From the NCBI GenBank assembly GCA_003586115.2, contig QVOM02000034.1:108327510-108391509 (forward strand): a DNA stretch of 64,000 bases, written 5' to 3'. This DNA is from Salvator merianae (Eukaryota > Chordata > Lepidosauria > Squamata > Teiidae). The notes under the pieces are model-generated. The model was not told where the DNA came from and ran no database searches. It saw nothing but the letters and a program-made list of their open reading frames with translations. The position numbers were made by a program, and so were the translations under genes. Of this stretch, positions 10,615 through 22,064 are shown piece after piece (within the stretch, counting starts at the first letter, position 1; each line of letters begins with the position of its first letter).

Positions 10615-12885
10615 GCATAGCTTTCATTCCAAGCAGTGAACATCTTTTACTTTCATGGCTGCAGTCGCCATCTGCAGTGATCTTTGAGCCCAAGAAAAAA
10701 AAAATCTGTCACTGCTTCCAATTCTTCCCTTTCTATCTGCCAGGAAGTGATGGGGCAAGCTGCCATGATCTCAGTTTTTTTGTTTAATGTTGAAGCCAGC
10801 TTTTGCACTCTCTTCTTTCACCCTCATTAAGAGGGTCCTTAATTTTTCTTCACTTTCTGCCATCAGAGTGGTATCATCTTATATCTGAGGTTGTTGATAT
10901 TTCTCCCAGCCATCTTAATTCCAGCTTTTGATTCATCCAGCCTGGCATTTTGCATGATGTACTCCACATATAAGTTAAATAAATATGTTGACAATATACA
11001 ACCTTGTTGTTCTCCTTCCCCAGTCTTGTACCAATCAGTTATTCCATGTTCAGTTCTAACTGTTGTTTCTTGACCCTCATACTGGTTCTTCAGGAGACAG
11101 GTAAGGTGGTCTGGTATTCCCATCCTTTTTAAAACTTGCCACAATTTTTTTGCAATCCATGCTGTCAAAGAGTTTAGAGTAGTCAATGAAAAAGAAGTAG
11201 ATGTTTTTTCTGGAACTCCCTTGATTTCTCCATAATCCAGCAAATGTTGGTAATCTCTAGTTTCTCTTCCTCTTTGAAAACCAGCTTGCACTTCTGACAG
11301 TTCACATATTGCTGCTGAAGCCTATCTTACAGAACCTTGTGCATAACCTTGCTGGGGTGTGAAATGAATGCAATTACTCACTGGTTTTAACATTCTTTGG
11401 CATTGCCCTTCTTTAGGATTGAAACTGACCTGTTCCAGTCCTGCAGCCATTGTTGAGTTTTCCAAATTTGCTGGCATACTGAGTGTGGCACTTTAACAGC
11501 ATCATATTTTAGGATTTTAAATAGTTCAGCTGGAATTCCATCACCCATGCTAGCCTTGTTGTTAGCAATGCTTCCTAAGGCCCACTTGACTTCACTCTCC
11601 AGGATGTCTGACTGTAGATTAGTGATCACACTACTGTGATTATCAGTGATGTTGAGATCTTTCTTCTATAGTTCTTCTGTGTATCCTCGCCACCTCTTCT
11701 TAATCTCTTCTATTTCTGTTAGGTCCTTACCATTTTTGTCTTTTACCATACTCATTTTTGCATGAATCTTCTTGAAAAGGTCTCTTGTTTTCTTCTGTTT
11801 CTTTGCACTGCTCACTTAAGAAGGTCATCTTAGCTCTCCTTCTATTCTCTGAAAATCTGCATTCAGTTGGGTATATCTTTCCCATTTTCTCTTGCTTTTT
11901 GCTTTCCTTCTTTCCTTAGCTATTTGCAAAGCCTCATCAGGTAGACATTTTGCTTTCCAGCTCTTCTTTTTCTTTGGGATGTTCTTCAGGCACTCTCTCT
12001 ACTGGATCTAATCCCTTAAATCTATTCATCTCCTCCACTGCATATACATAAGGGATATTATTTAGATCACACCTGTATGGTCTAGTGGTTTTTCCTACTT
12101 TCTTCAATTTAAGTCTGAATGTTGCAATAAGAAGTTCATGATCTAAGATGCAATCAGCTCCAAGTCTTGTTTTTGTTGACTCCTTTTCCATCTTTGGCTG
12201 AAAAATATAAATTCATTCTGATTTTTGGCATTGACTGTCTAGTATAGAGTCACCTTTGAGGCTGCTTTGACCAGTAAGTTATCTTGGCAAAGTCTATTAG
12301 TCTCTGTTCTGCTTCCTTTGTATTCCAAGGGGAATCTTGCCTGTTATTCCAGTTATCTTTTGATTTCCTACTTTAGCATTCTAATCTCCTATGATGAAAG
12401 TGAGATCTTTTTTTGGTGTTAGTTCTAGAACGTGTTGTAGGTCTTCATAGAACTTGACCTTCCAGTGGTTGGGGCATAGACTTGGATTACTGTGATTGTG
12501 ACAGTTTTGCCTTGGATTCAAACACATATTATTCTGTCATTTTTAAGTACCCCAGTACTGCTTTTCTCACCCTTTTATTGATTATGGGGGCTACTCCATT
12601 CCTTCTAAGGGATTCTTGCCCACAGCAGCAAATATAATGGTCATCTGAGTTAAATTCACCCATTCCTGTACATTTTAGATCACTGACTCCCAAGGTGTCA
12701 AGATTTAATCTTGACATTTCTTGTTTGACCGCATTCAGCTTACCTTGGTTCATAGATCTTACATTCCAGTTTCCTATGCAATATTGTTCTTTATAGTATC
12801 AGACTTTCCTTTCAATACCAGACACATCCACATCTGAGCATCCTTTCAGCTTTGGCCTAGCCACTTCACTCTTTCTGGAAGCCAT
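10615..12885 (-). mobile_element. BovB LINE (RTE clade), degraded
   Basis: Minus-strand frames match the BovB single large protein, which has an endonuclease then a reverse transcriptase. The endonuclease start is at 12775-12529 (MNQGKLNAVKQEMSRLN, GMGEFNSDDHYICC). The middle is at 11629-11387 (EVKWALGSIANNKASMGDG, AVKVPHSVCQQIWKTQQW). The reverse-transcriptase core is at 11291-10863 (GIPDHLTCLLKNQYEGQE, QQGCIL, NLYVEYIMQNARLDE, AGRNINNLRY). A C-terminal piece GSKITADGDCSHESKR lies at 10690-10640. The frame is broken repeatedly, and a 1-base loss falls in the catalytic YADD region (about 10872-10885). About 2.27 kb remains of a family usually near 3 kb. It abuts an L2 piece at its 5' side and family D at its 3' side. 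Confidence 0.93.
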
Positions 12886-13190
12886 GAAATCTTGAGCCAG
12901 TCTACAAGAGGCATCCTCAGGAGGGAAACTGAAGTCCCCCAACACCGTTGTGCAGGGGCCTCCAGCACCACATTTGAAACAGCCTCTACCAGCTCAGACA
13001 GGGAAGTCATTGGGCAGTGGGGGTACAACCCCATTCTGTTTCTCCAGTCCAGCACCAGGAACAATCCCTCAACCCCAGTAACAGACTGAAAAGGGTGTCT
13101 GGAGAAAGAAACTGATTCTTTATGAATCATGACTACTCCCCCATCCCACCCCAAAGGCCTGATCTGAAACTGCACCACTAGCTATAGAAG
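12886..13190 (-). mobile_element. L2-type LINE endonuclease fragment
   Basis: Minus-strand reading 13178-12890 gives GGVVMIHKESVSFSRHPFQS, then a DWRNRMGLYP stretch, then SLSELVEAVSNVVLEAPAQR. This is the order of the apurinic-type endonuclease domain of squamate L2-type LINEs (VAV..E, RMG, TDSLAELAEVVSE). The final GDFNIH portion is lost and no reverse transcriptase follows. The junction with BovB at about 12886 is abrupt. Confidence 0.7.
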
Positions 13191-13881
13191 TTACTACACA
13201 ACCAGGAGAAATGTTTTAGTCTCACCCTCGTGGAACTGTGGCCTTTGAGAAAATGGGAAGTCACATGGCTGAGTGTTTCCCATATGTGAAAAAAATATGT
13301 TCATGTGGAAGATGAGTGCAATATGAAGGTAGGCCGAAAGCCTCCTTCATGACCCACCGCTACCTGGAACCTTCATGTGAGACTGCTGAACATATAGGTC
13401 TCTTCTAGCTAGACGTCTTGAAACTTCCTGAGAATTTCTGCTTCTAGCAATCTGTATACCTGAAACCAGCAGTGGATGCTCTGACAGCACACTGTTTCAC
13501 AACTAATACATTACTTGAAGCTAATGAGGGTTTTTGCTTTTGTTTTTGTTTTTTCTGAGTGAGAAAGTAGAAAGGATTAACAAAGACAGAACCAGATTGT
13601 GCCATTTGTGGACATCTTTCTGGCTTACGTCTTCCTTACTTTTTAATTAGAACAAAAGGACACACATTTCATGACAAGGAGTGCTATGCCAGGAGACATG
13701 CTCTCTCACACAGCAGTGTTTTCTTTTAATGGCTCATTCCTGACTTTAATTATATTCAAGTGCAACCAAACTGAGACGAACAGTGTGATAGGATTCTAAA
13801 AACAAAACAGAAGGAAGAACAAAAAAACCCACAACAGATTTAAAAAACAAAAACAAGCCATACAGCCCATATGCATTAAGT

Positions 13882-13913
<32 letters not shown>

Positions 13914-14832
13914 ACAATTGTTCAAACTGATAGAAAAGCATACAGGATGCAGGATATCTCCTGAATTCTGAAATGAACCCTCTCTGCACGTTCAGTTTCA
14001 AGATCCAACAGTACAGACTCTAATGTGCAGACAAAAGATTGCTCAGCCGCCTTAAATGGAAGATTTGAAAGCACAGTGATTTCTAGACACCTTTTATACA
14101 AGCAAAATGTGGGGAACTGCAGTGCATATGGGAGCAGACTTGGGTAGAACAGGAAATTGGAACACCATCAACCAACATGCTTCCTATCTCCTTTCCCTTC
14201 TTGAGATCTTTGTGTTTGCATATTATGCCTCTTGTTTCAAAGATGGCTCCACACTGCTCTCTACTGTTTTTTGATGATGCCAGTGCAGTTGATGCTGAGA
14301 ATTTTTCATTTGTTCTCAGGCTGTAACATCTAGCCTTCTCAGAAGAAATATGGGCTTCCTGCAGGTAGTCCTAGTTAAGGCACAAGAGAAATCAAACTCA
14401 GCTATTGATTTATTTTGGTGACTTGATTCCCCCCACACACACCAATATTCTGTAACTCTTCAATAGGGTCAACAACTTTCACATTTTGAAAGATTACACA
14501 AGTTTCAAGATATGCAAAGGAATAGAACAGGTGCAGGATGGATAAATAGCCCTCCTCCTACTCCCAACTTCTTCCTAGCAAATCCTCTTTCTCCAGTGCC
14601 ATTTTGTAGTTTAAAAATACTACAAAGAAGATGAGACCCGGCATTGTTGTATTGCCTTCGAAAGTTAGTATTATTGGCACTGGTAATGTTGCAATAATGC
14701 AACAGCCCTGTAACAGTAACGTGGGCTGCACCCATATTTCTTAATAAGGGACAATGGAGCATAAGAAGTTCCTTATGGAGCAAAACTTAGAGCACCTTTG
14801 ACAATTTGAGTGGATGGGACAGAAATCTCTCT

Positions 14833-14835
<3 letters not shown>
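13191..14835. other. Single-copy stretch with (CA)n; no gene
   Basis: A (CA)n microsatellite occupies 13882-13907. The rest is unassigned. About 13500-13800 is AT-rich unique sequence with a TTTTTAATTAG motif near 13640 and could be conserved non-coding DNA, but only alignment could show it. Confidence 0.35.
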
Positions 14836-14891
<56 letters not shown>

Positions 14892-14963
14892 TGTTGATTG
14901 TGGTGGTGGTGGTGGTGGTGGTGGTGATGGTGGTGGTGGTGATAGTGGTGATAGTGGTGGTAA
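14836..14963 (+). repeat. Compound microsatellite (CT)n-(GT)n-(GGT)n
   Basis: A CT run (14838-14873) passes directly into GT (14874-14894) and then into an interrupted GGT/GAT trinucleotide tract up to 14963. Three repeat types share one locus. Confidence 0.95.
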
Positions 14964-16164
14964 TTTCTGACCAGATTTGGTACAGCTTTGCCATAGGCAG
15001 AAATTCAGTGCCCAAGGTCTTCTAGCCATCTCTTCATTGTTAACTGCCTGCCTCCCATTTAACAGCACTTGCTCATCCCACTATAACAGAGGACAACAGG
15101 ACTGTCTTGGATAAAAAAAGACTGTGTTCATATTGCCACTTCATTGATATTTCTCAAAACCCCAGAAGTAAGCCAGTTCCTCAGGGAAAGACCAAAGAAA
15201 TTGCAACTGATCAACACGTACCCCATCCAGGTCATCACCTTTGTTCTCATAGCACTCCAGGCAATCAACAAGTAAACCTGGATATCTAAGTACAGATGGT
15301 ATCTGTTTTATTTTCTTTTTGCTCTGACTGTTCAAGCTTGTTTTGTCCTTGGAGGCACTTGTAACTTGGATCCTTCCAGCAAGTTCTAAGAATTTGTGAT
15401 TTTTCAGCTTCCTGCTTCTTTGTTCTCAGAAAATCTAACGCAGCTAGGGTCAAGGTACCAAGCAACACCACTTGCTTTCTTTATGAATATTCAAGCATTC
15501 TGTGAAATACACACACAGAGAGCGCTTAAATTTTTAGAAGCTAATACGCAAACCCAATATCTTACGTGTTCTATTTCACATGCTTTTTCAAGAATCCTCT
15601 AGAATTGTACTTCCCAATTCAAAACGATTCTAGATCTTCCATGTCCCCATCCTGAACATTTCACCATGCATGCTCTCTCTAGATACTAATAGCTTTCTGA
15701 ACTACATCTTCCCATATATAGCTTTCAGCCAGATGTTATCTCTGAGCGTAACCTATTTCAATAAAAGAGGATGCACCATATTTGGCATACAGATATTCTT
15801 GAGTACTTTTTCTAGTGCCGAATTATAGAAGCCAAGTCAGTAGGCCACAGTTCTGTTCCCTGTGCAGGTTGCTGTGCTGAGAGTTTCTATTTCAAAGTCC
15901 AAATGGGTCCCCTATGGTATACCGCTCCCGAGTACATCAGTAGACTTCAAAACAGAGGCCTATCAGTAGACCAGATCAGGAAGCCATTTGAGGCACCCAA
16001 GTCCATCTATGCTCCCTCTGCATGGACAGAGCTTACCACACTGTAATGTGGAAGGGAATGCCCATAGACCTTTCCTTAGTCCATGCTAGCAGTAAGTGCA
16101 GAAACAGCCTCAGACTGAAGTAGCTAGTCTATATTTGTACTGGTTTATCAGTTGATATTATGCT
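14964..16164. other. No gene; possible family F right end near 16030-16110
   Basis: Mostly unassigned. The phrase GTCCATGCTAGCAGTAAGTGC then AGAAACAGCC near 16080-16110 resembles the right end of family F (compare 33690-33783), but the left end is not clear. Confidence 0.35.
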
Positions 16165-16480
16165 GCACCAAATAGATTGTGTCAGGACAAAGACCATGTT
16201 TAGAGTCCACAGGAATAACCCTCAGCCAACCAAAGGTCACCCCAGGGTGGGAAGTGTGTGTATCCCCTCGACCTTGAACCCAGCGGTGCCATTGCCATTC
16301 GCGGGGTCACCGAGCCTCCATAGTGATGCAGCAGGTCGCTGCGACCTGCTAGGTGACCTGCTGTGTCACTACGGAGGCTCGGTGGCCCCGCGAACAGCGA
16401 TGGCGTGGGAGCGAACACCCGCTTTTAAAGGCATGCACTGCCGCTGCTGGAACCACTCTGACTCCCTCACTGCTGCCCTG
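16165..16480. mobile_element. Family I foldback element (copy 1)
   Basis: A large GC-rich hairpin. Arms 16289-16337 and 16355-16403 pair with about 42 of 49 positions matching (GCGGGGTCACCGAGCCTCC against GGAGGCTCGGTGGCCCCGC), around a GCTGCGACCTGCTAGGT loop. Outer sequence GAACACCCGCTTTTAAAGGC parallels the copy at 34165-34445. Outer boundaries are uncertain. Confidence 0.6.
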
Positions 16481-17415
16481 ACTGTGGAATTTGTCACTCT
16501 CACAGCACTCATTCCCGATCATTTGATTTTCAGTGGCTGGCCGAGTGAGGAGCCCACGTGCCATCTCCAAGTGAGCTTGAGATCGAAGAGGGGTGCTGGG
16601 GGAAAAAAATAAAAGTTAAAATTGAATGCACTGAGCATGTGTGGCACAGCCAGCACTCAGAAATGACTGTAAAAGCAGCACCACTGGCAGCTCCCAAGCC
16701 AACCCAGACATGGTCATTTGCTGTATTTGACCCTTTGGATTTTAGGATCCAGGAAGGCTGATGTGTGTTTGTGTGGATCAGTTTCCCCCTCAAGCCAGCT
16801 GCAAATGTGTAGGTTTAAATAGGCCCTGATTTAGTTTAATAAATCACTGAGGTCAGTAAATTCATCACTCCAAAAAGTAGGGGAAAAAACTGTCTTAATA
16901 AATATATTGGTCCCTGTGTTTCCATAAAACTTTTTTTTCTTTTTGCTTCAGGCTCCAATGATTAGTCTTTTTGAATATAAACAGGTTAGCATTTAATTGG
17001 CATTAAGAGTTTTCTCATATCATCTGTATCAACGTTAAGCATTCTTTTTTAAATTGGGAGCTCCCCTCCCTTCTGTTCTGTATCAGGCATCCTTGGTAGA
17101 AACATAATACCTGCAGTGTTTCCATGGAGTTATCTACCTTTAATTATCTTAAATCTTTCTCTTCAGTCACCTATCCTCCCCAGTCATCACTGTAACAAAC
17201 AGTGCGATTAAACTTGCTAATAAAAAATGAACTCTTCCTTTTTTTAAGACAGATGAAATAGCTCCACCGAACTGAAATTCATGAAGAGGCCATGTTCTAT
17301 TATTCATGATACACTACAGCCAAAGTGGAACCCTTGAGATGTTGCTGGACTGCAGTATATGAAAGGTTCCCCCTCTGAGAACACCTTCTATTATTCTGGT
17401 TATCTGTGATCTACC
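16481..17415. other. Single-copy stretch, AT-rich; possible conserved non-coding DNA
   Basis: No gene recognised. 16960-17290 is unusually AT-rich and repeat-free, with TAATTATCTT and GCATTTAATTGGC motifs. Regulatory function is not demonstrated. Confidence 0.25.
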
Positions 17416-17531
17416 ATCCTTTCCACACTAGGCCTTATTCTGAGATATATCCTGCTGTCGTCTGCACTAGTATGCAGACTGCAGGCCCCTATTCCAGATA
17501 TATCCTGGAATAAGGCACAGTATGGAAAGGG
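17416..17531 (+). mobile_element. Family A MITE (copy 3)
   Basis: The left end CCTTTCCACACTAGGCCTTA is mirrored by TAAGGCACAGTATGGAAAGG at the right end. Internal AGGCCCCTATTCCAGATATA matches the other family A copies. About 115 bp. Confidence 0.7.
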
Positions 17532-18275
17532 TCAATGTCTACCTTGGTCCTGAAGACGCCAAGTATAGTAGTATCCCTTTCCCAAATTTTGCCACATTGT
17601 TTAAGAGTGGTTCTAGGGCAATTGACTTGATCTGAGATTCAGCAGAGTGACTTTCCAAGTGTGGACAGTGCCTTTTAAAATATGTTTACTTAAAGAGCAG
17701 AAGAGCAAAATACTGCTTGAATTTTAGATTAGTAGCACAATCCACTGATGGAAGTTTGCTCTTTTCAGACATCTGGCATGGCATTATGGAAAAGGGTATC
17801 TCTTATCTTAACAATATATCCATGGGTCTAATCCTATAAGATATGGTTGAAGTCTCTAACATGGATTTTGCCCCATTCGTTTTATTTATTCTGATAAAAA
17901 ATAAGCAACTGAATTCTCTGTAGTGTTTAAAAATTAAGCTGCTGGTTCAAATATTTGTTGATGTACGGACCCATTCCAAGTAGGAACTTGGGAGGGCAAT
18001 TACCTGAATTAAACTTAAGTTAGTCATGGCTGAATCCCACAAGGCCAGGGAATTCTTGGATTTTCAGTAATAGTAGCTGACAGTGAATACAACAAAATCA
18101 ATCTGAAACTAATAAAGGTGGGTTGGAGATTGCTGACAAATCCAGATTAGCAAAGAAATCTAAGCTTGCCTTAACCCTGTGTTTGTATCTCAAACTTTGG
18201 TTGACATCACCCTTGTTATAACTCATTTACAGTTGATGGCTAATTTTTATTGAACCTTTTAGCAGAGCTTTTAAA

Positions 18276-18277
<2 letters not shown>
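17532..18277. other. No gene recognised
   Basis: Unassigned, mostly AT-rich sequence without recognised repeats. Confidence 0.4.

Positions 18278-18314
<37 letters not shown>
18278..18314 (+). repeat. (CA)n microsatellite
   Basis: Uninterrupted CA run followed by TATATAAACACAC. Confidence 0.95.
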
Positions 18315-18318
<4 letters not shown>

Positions 18319-18816
18319 AACACACTAGAGGTGCATCTTGTTTTCCCCATATTTATAATAGGATCACAATTACAATTAAGGTTACCACATTGCAGCTACA
18401 AGGTAAGCCTGCTTTGTATGTTTGTCTGAGCCAACTAACAAGGCAACTGTAGCATGGTCTCCCTAAGTTTTCCTTCGTTGTACTTTCTTACCGTAAACAG
18501 CAGGGCAGTAGGAAATGAAGGAGTTAGGCATGAAAGACTCACAGTATTACAGCAAGAAATCACATGCTGATGAGGACAAAAAGCAGTTTCCTGAGACTCT
18601 GCTCTATTTCTCTTCTGCTGATAATACACTTGTGCTTAGAAAAATTCAAGCTGCACATTCAGCCTGTTATTTCAGACAGTCCAAAATGAACCTTGCTTCT
18701 CTTTAAGAGCCTGGTGAGACAAATAGGTCTTCTCTGGAAGACTGAACTTTGTATACGGGCTTCTGGCAACATCAGATCCACATTCTCCAGGCAAGTATGC
18801 AGATTGCAATATCTAC

Positions 18817-18820
<4 letters not shown>
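18315..18820. other. No gene recognised
   Basis: Unassigned sequence between two dinucleotide repeats, with only short chance frames. Confidence 0.35.
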
Positions 18821-18862
<42 letters not shown>

Positions 18863-18885
18863 ACGCGCGCGCACGCGCATATAGA
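18821..18885 (+). repeat. (GT)n plus CG/CA tract, alternating purine-pyrimidine
   Basis: Twenty GT repeats (18821-18860) run directly into GCACGCGCGCGCACGCGCAT and ATA. About 65 bp is strictly alternating purine-pyrimidine with a CpG-dense end, which is the composition that most favours left-handed Z-DNA. Confidence 0.95.
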
Positions 18886-19492
18886 CAGCATTCCAAGAAG
18901 TGTATCAAATCTTCTGGGACAGTGTCACAACGTACACTGTATCTTCTATGGTAGGAAATATTCTGTAAGCAAAATGAATATGAACATAGTCTTGGTCACC
19001 CACACGAATCACCACTTATCTACACTGCCTCTACTCTCAGTCCAAGAAATCTATCAAACTGTATTGTCAAAGTTGCATATTTAGAGTCGCAGTGCATTTT
19101 AATATGCACGCTGCCACTGGAGAAGATGGTGGGAAATAGGTAGTTTGAAATGGTATATACTTAGAAAGGCTATTGACATGTGGCTTTTCTACTTAAAACT
19201 AGAGATTGAGGCAGGGATGAGATGGCGTAGATTAATGAGTGAGAACTTGCTAAAATGATGGATTGGTGGGCACTTGGAAAATAACTGCATACCCCAGCAC
19301 TGTAAAATATATATATGAGCAGTGAGTAACTTTTCAATTTTCAAATGTGAATCAAGTAAGAATTGATCAGAACAGAGGTATTGCCTTGTGGAATTAAAAA
19401 AAGGAGACAGAATGTCTGAGAAATGCATAATAAATAGTTTTGGTTTGCCAGATTCCCTGCACTCCTTGTTTAGATGATTATATTAATTCAAA
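18886..19492. other. No gene recognised
   Basis: Unassigned sequence. A short TATATATATG lies near 19310. Confidence 0.35.
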
Positions 19493-19600
19493 GGGTGTGT
19501 CTGTAGCTCAGTGGTAGAGCAAACTGCCTGGAATGCAGACGGTCATCGGTTTGATCTCCAGCCTCTCCCTGTAGGCAATGGCAAATTACCAGGAGTGGAC
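19493..19600 (+). mobile_element. tRNA-derived SINE head (copy 1)
   Basis: Contains an RNA polymerase III A box (TAGCTCAGTGGTAGAGC, from 19504) and B box (GGTTTGATCTC, 19548-19558) with the spacing of a tRNA. It is followed by CAGCCTCTCCCTGTAGGCAA and GGCAAATTACCAGG, which also occur in modified form in the SINEs at 27527 and 50686. The 3' tail is missing or diverged. The A and B boxes form an internal promoter, but the tRNA cloverleaf is not intact. Confidence 0.75.
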
Positions 19601-20495
19601 CACCATTCGGTGGTCCCCAACCACAGTCATTTCCTTTCTTCTTTTCTCTTTAAGTGTCCTTTGGATGGCCTCGCCATGATGAACACAGTCTGTGACTTAG
19701 GATAACCTCATAATAAATGAGTCAGAATCATGGCAGAGTGGCTGTTGTGGCTCCCATGGATGGATATAGGGATTCTTTTGTCTTGCTTATGTGGCAGGTT
19801 CCCTAAATGCTGCCCAGATTCAGCTAAGCCTCATGTTCAGCCTCCCCTATTGGTTGGCAGGATGAGCAGGTCACACAGACATTGTTACAGCCACCCCAAA
19901 GACATGCCTACCCTTTGTGCCTTATCCGATGAGACCTGAAAACATGGGTCGTTTTCTGATAGGGTCAGTGCAGCAATCAGGCATTTCCAGAGTGTCAAGG
20001 TGACAGATTTGTCACCTTGACAGAGTTATTTCTTAGAGTTGAAGTGATAGGCAAACAGGATTGGCTACTTGGACTTCCTAATCAATCCATTCTATTAGGA
20101 AGTCCTCATCCGTTGCCAAAATAGCCCCACGCATTAGCTCTGCAAGATGAATTTGTCCAAAGAGAACGGTTTTGCCTCATGGTAAGCTGTCTGTGTCGTA
20201 GGAAGTAGGCAATTGCTCCAGAACTGTAAGCTACACATGCTTTTTTTTTCTTTTCATTCTGCAGTCCAAACACATTTTTGTTTGGCCAGCTAATGAGGGC
20301 AGAGTTGTCCTTAATGGGCAAACTCTGCATACAGCGTCATGTCTCTGAAAGATGTTTGAACAATGAATTCCCCTAAGCATGCCACACATTCAAAGAGGAT
20401 TACAGCCATTCATACTGTTTACAAGAATGCAGCATGTTTGGGAGGAGGCGTAGAATCAAAGCAGAATCCACCATAATTGGCATTCCTGAAAGCTA
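19601..20495. other. No gene; cluster of hairpins at 19994-20103
   Basis: Two separate perfect inverted repeats lie within 110 bp. GTCAAGGTGACA (19994-20005) pairs with TGTCACCTTGAC (20010-20021). ACTTCCTAAT (20073-20082) pairs with ATTAGGAAGT (20094-20103). Otherwise unassigned. Confidence 0.5.
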
Positions 20496-20870
20496 ACTAG
20501 CTTTGCTCATCATAGGAGTAAGTGGATTCACAGATGTTAAATAAAAAAGCTCTGCGTCTCCGTTTTAGTTTCTGTGGTGGAATTTAAAGCAAATAGCCGA
20601 AGAGGAATGGAAGTGTTACTGCTTTGATTCTGATTAGCGTTATGACTTGACAGTGTAATGCATTGGAAGAAGGTCCCCCCTCTTCCCTCCCCGCCTCCTT
20701 TTGCTGGGCATCATTTATTTCACTGTGGCTGCAGCTAATTAAGCTACAATAAAGTTGAGTTCATTAATGACCCTTTTAATAGACTTACATCTCAACTGAA
20801 AATGCATTATGTGGACATCATATAAACCACACTAATTTCAGGATTTATATTCAAGAGACACGTTACTTTG
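20496..20870. promoter_or_regulatory. Candidate conserved non-coding element
   Basis: A repeat-free stretch with dense homeodomain-like motifs: GCTAATTAAG at 20734-20743, GATTAGCGTTATG near 20630, TTCATTAATGACCC near 20760. No coding frame. The call rests only on single-copy character and motif density, so it is tentative. Confidence 0.25.
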
Positions 20871-21719
20871 TTTTCAGTCTTTCAGAGTATGAATTGCCAG
20901 TAAAACAAATGATTTGTCTCAAAATTGGATGAATGAAAATGATAGCCTTTCTAGGTGTATAAGGCGTACAAGCAAACCCTGGCTCAGTACGCTTTTCCAC
21001 ACTCTTTCACCAGTGATCCCTATGGAACATTTCTGGCAAGTTCTCCAGAAGAACTTTTTAAAAGACCAAGGCATGTGCAGATGTTACTCTATATTCATAG
21101 GTTTAGAGTCTGCAAAATCCATGTATCTGTGAACTGAAAACTGTGCAGGATCTCAGAAATAGTAAGTCGTAGATCTGTGATTTACTGAGAACCTGATGTT
21201 TTCCCTCCCATTTCTAACCAGTTCACACCCTTTGCAGCCTCCAGAGCTACTATAGTGAATGACAGTAAAATCAACAGATACTCTCTAACTCTGTTTTCAA
21301 CCCCTTTGCCCACTTTCCATGAAGTACCCAGACCTTTTCTGACTTTTGTAGCAGTTAGCCTGTCCCATTCTTGAGTTCTTTCCCTGCAGATTTCAGCTTT
21401 TGGAGTGTTCCTGGCCTCTCTGTAGCTGGGATCAATCCCTCTCCTCTATATTTTTCTTGCCATTCAATCCTTTGGATCCATCCAGTTCTCCATAATAAGC
21501 AGTGAAGCTCTTTGGCAGTGCTAATTAGGATGGAATGCAAAATGGTTGGTATCCTCCTCTCCATTTCTCTCCCCATTCTATTGCAAATTTGACAGTGGTG
21601 AATCTTGTGTTTGCACATGGAGAGTTTTTATGGCAAATCTGAAACTAGAATATGTGAGGAAGAGGAAGCTGTCCAAGGGTGAAGGTAAGGCTAAAGGTTT
21701 AGCCCCATGGCCTGTTTAC
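20871..21719. other. No gene recognised
   Basis: Unassigned. A minus-strand frame at 21618-21355 (87 residues) matches no family I know. Confidence 0.35.
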
Positions 21720-21994
21720 TAGAGATGTGCCAAACTGGTTCATGTTCGAATCTGTTCAAACTGAACCAAGCCACAGGTGTGTTTGCATGAACCAAATGAG
21801 CATCTCTGTTTGATTTGAATAGGTTCAAGTTTGAATTCCAGTGTCAATTTTAAAAATGAACAGGCACAAACCCAACTAATGCTAAAACTTAAACTGGGTC
21901 AAGCCTGTTCAACCTAGTTCAAATTCAAACCAAAGTCAATGTGGTCAATTCTATTTGAACCAAACCATTATGTTTATGTTCATGCACCACTCTA
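21720..21994 (+). mobile_element. Family M hAT-type MITE with perfect 8-bp TSD
   Basis: A 275-bp element starting TAGAGATGTGC and ending with the imperfect inverse GCACCACTCTA. It is flanked on both sides by CTGTTTAC (21712-21719 and 21995-22002). An 8-bp duplication plus TAGRG-type ends places it in the hAT superfamily, with termini close to family E. The interior is dominated by near-repeats of GAACC and GGTTC (for example AACTGGTTCATGTTCG, TTTGAACCAAACC). No coding capacity. Confidence 0.85.
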
Positions 21995-22064
21995 CTGTTT
22001 ACTCATCTTTCCCCTTCACTGCAGTAATCTATAGATGACTAAAGGGTGACCCCAAATACATTAA

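Noticed and set aside
19493..19570. Possible tRNA gene
   Set aside because: A and B boxes are present, but the acceptor and anticodon stems do not pair well, and similar heads occur in two SINEs in the window.
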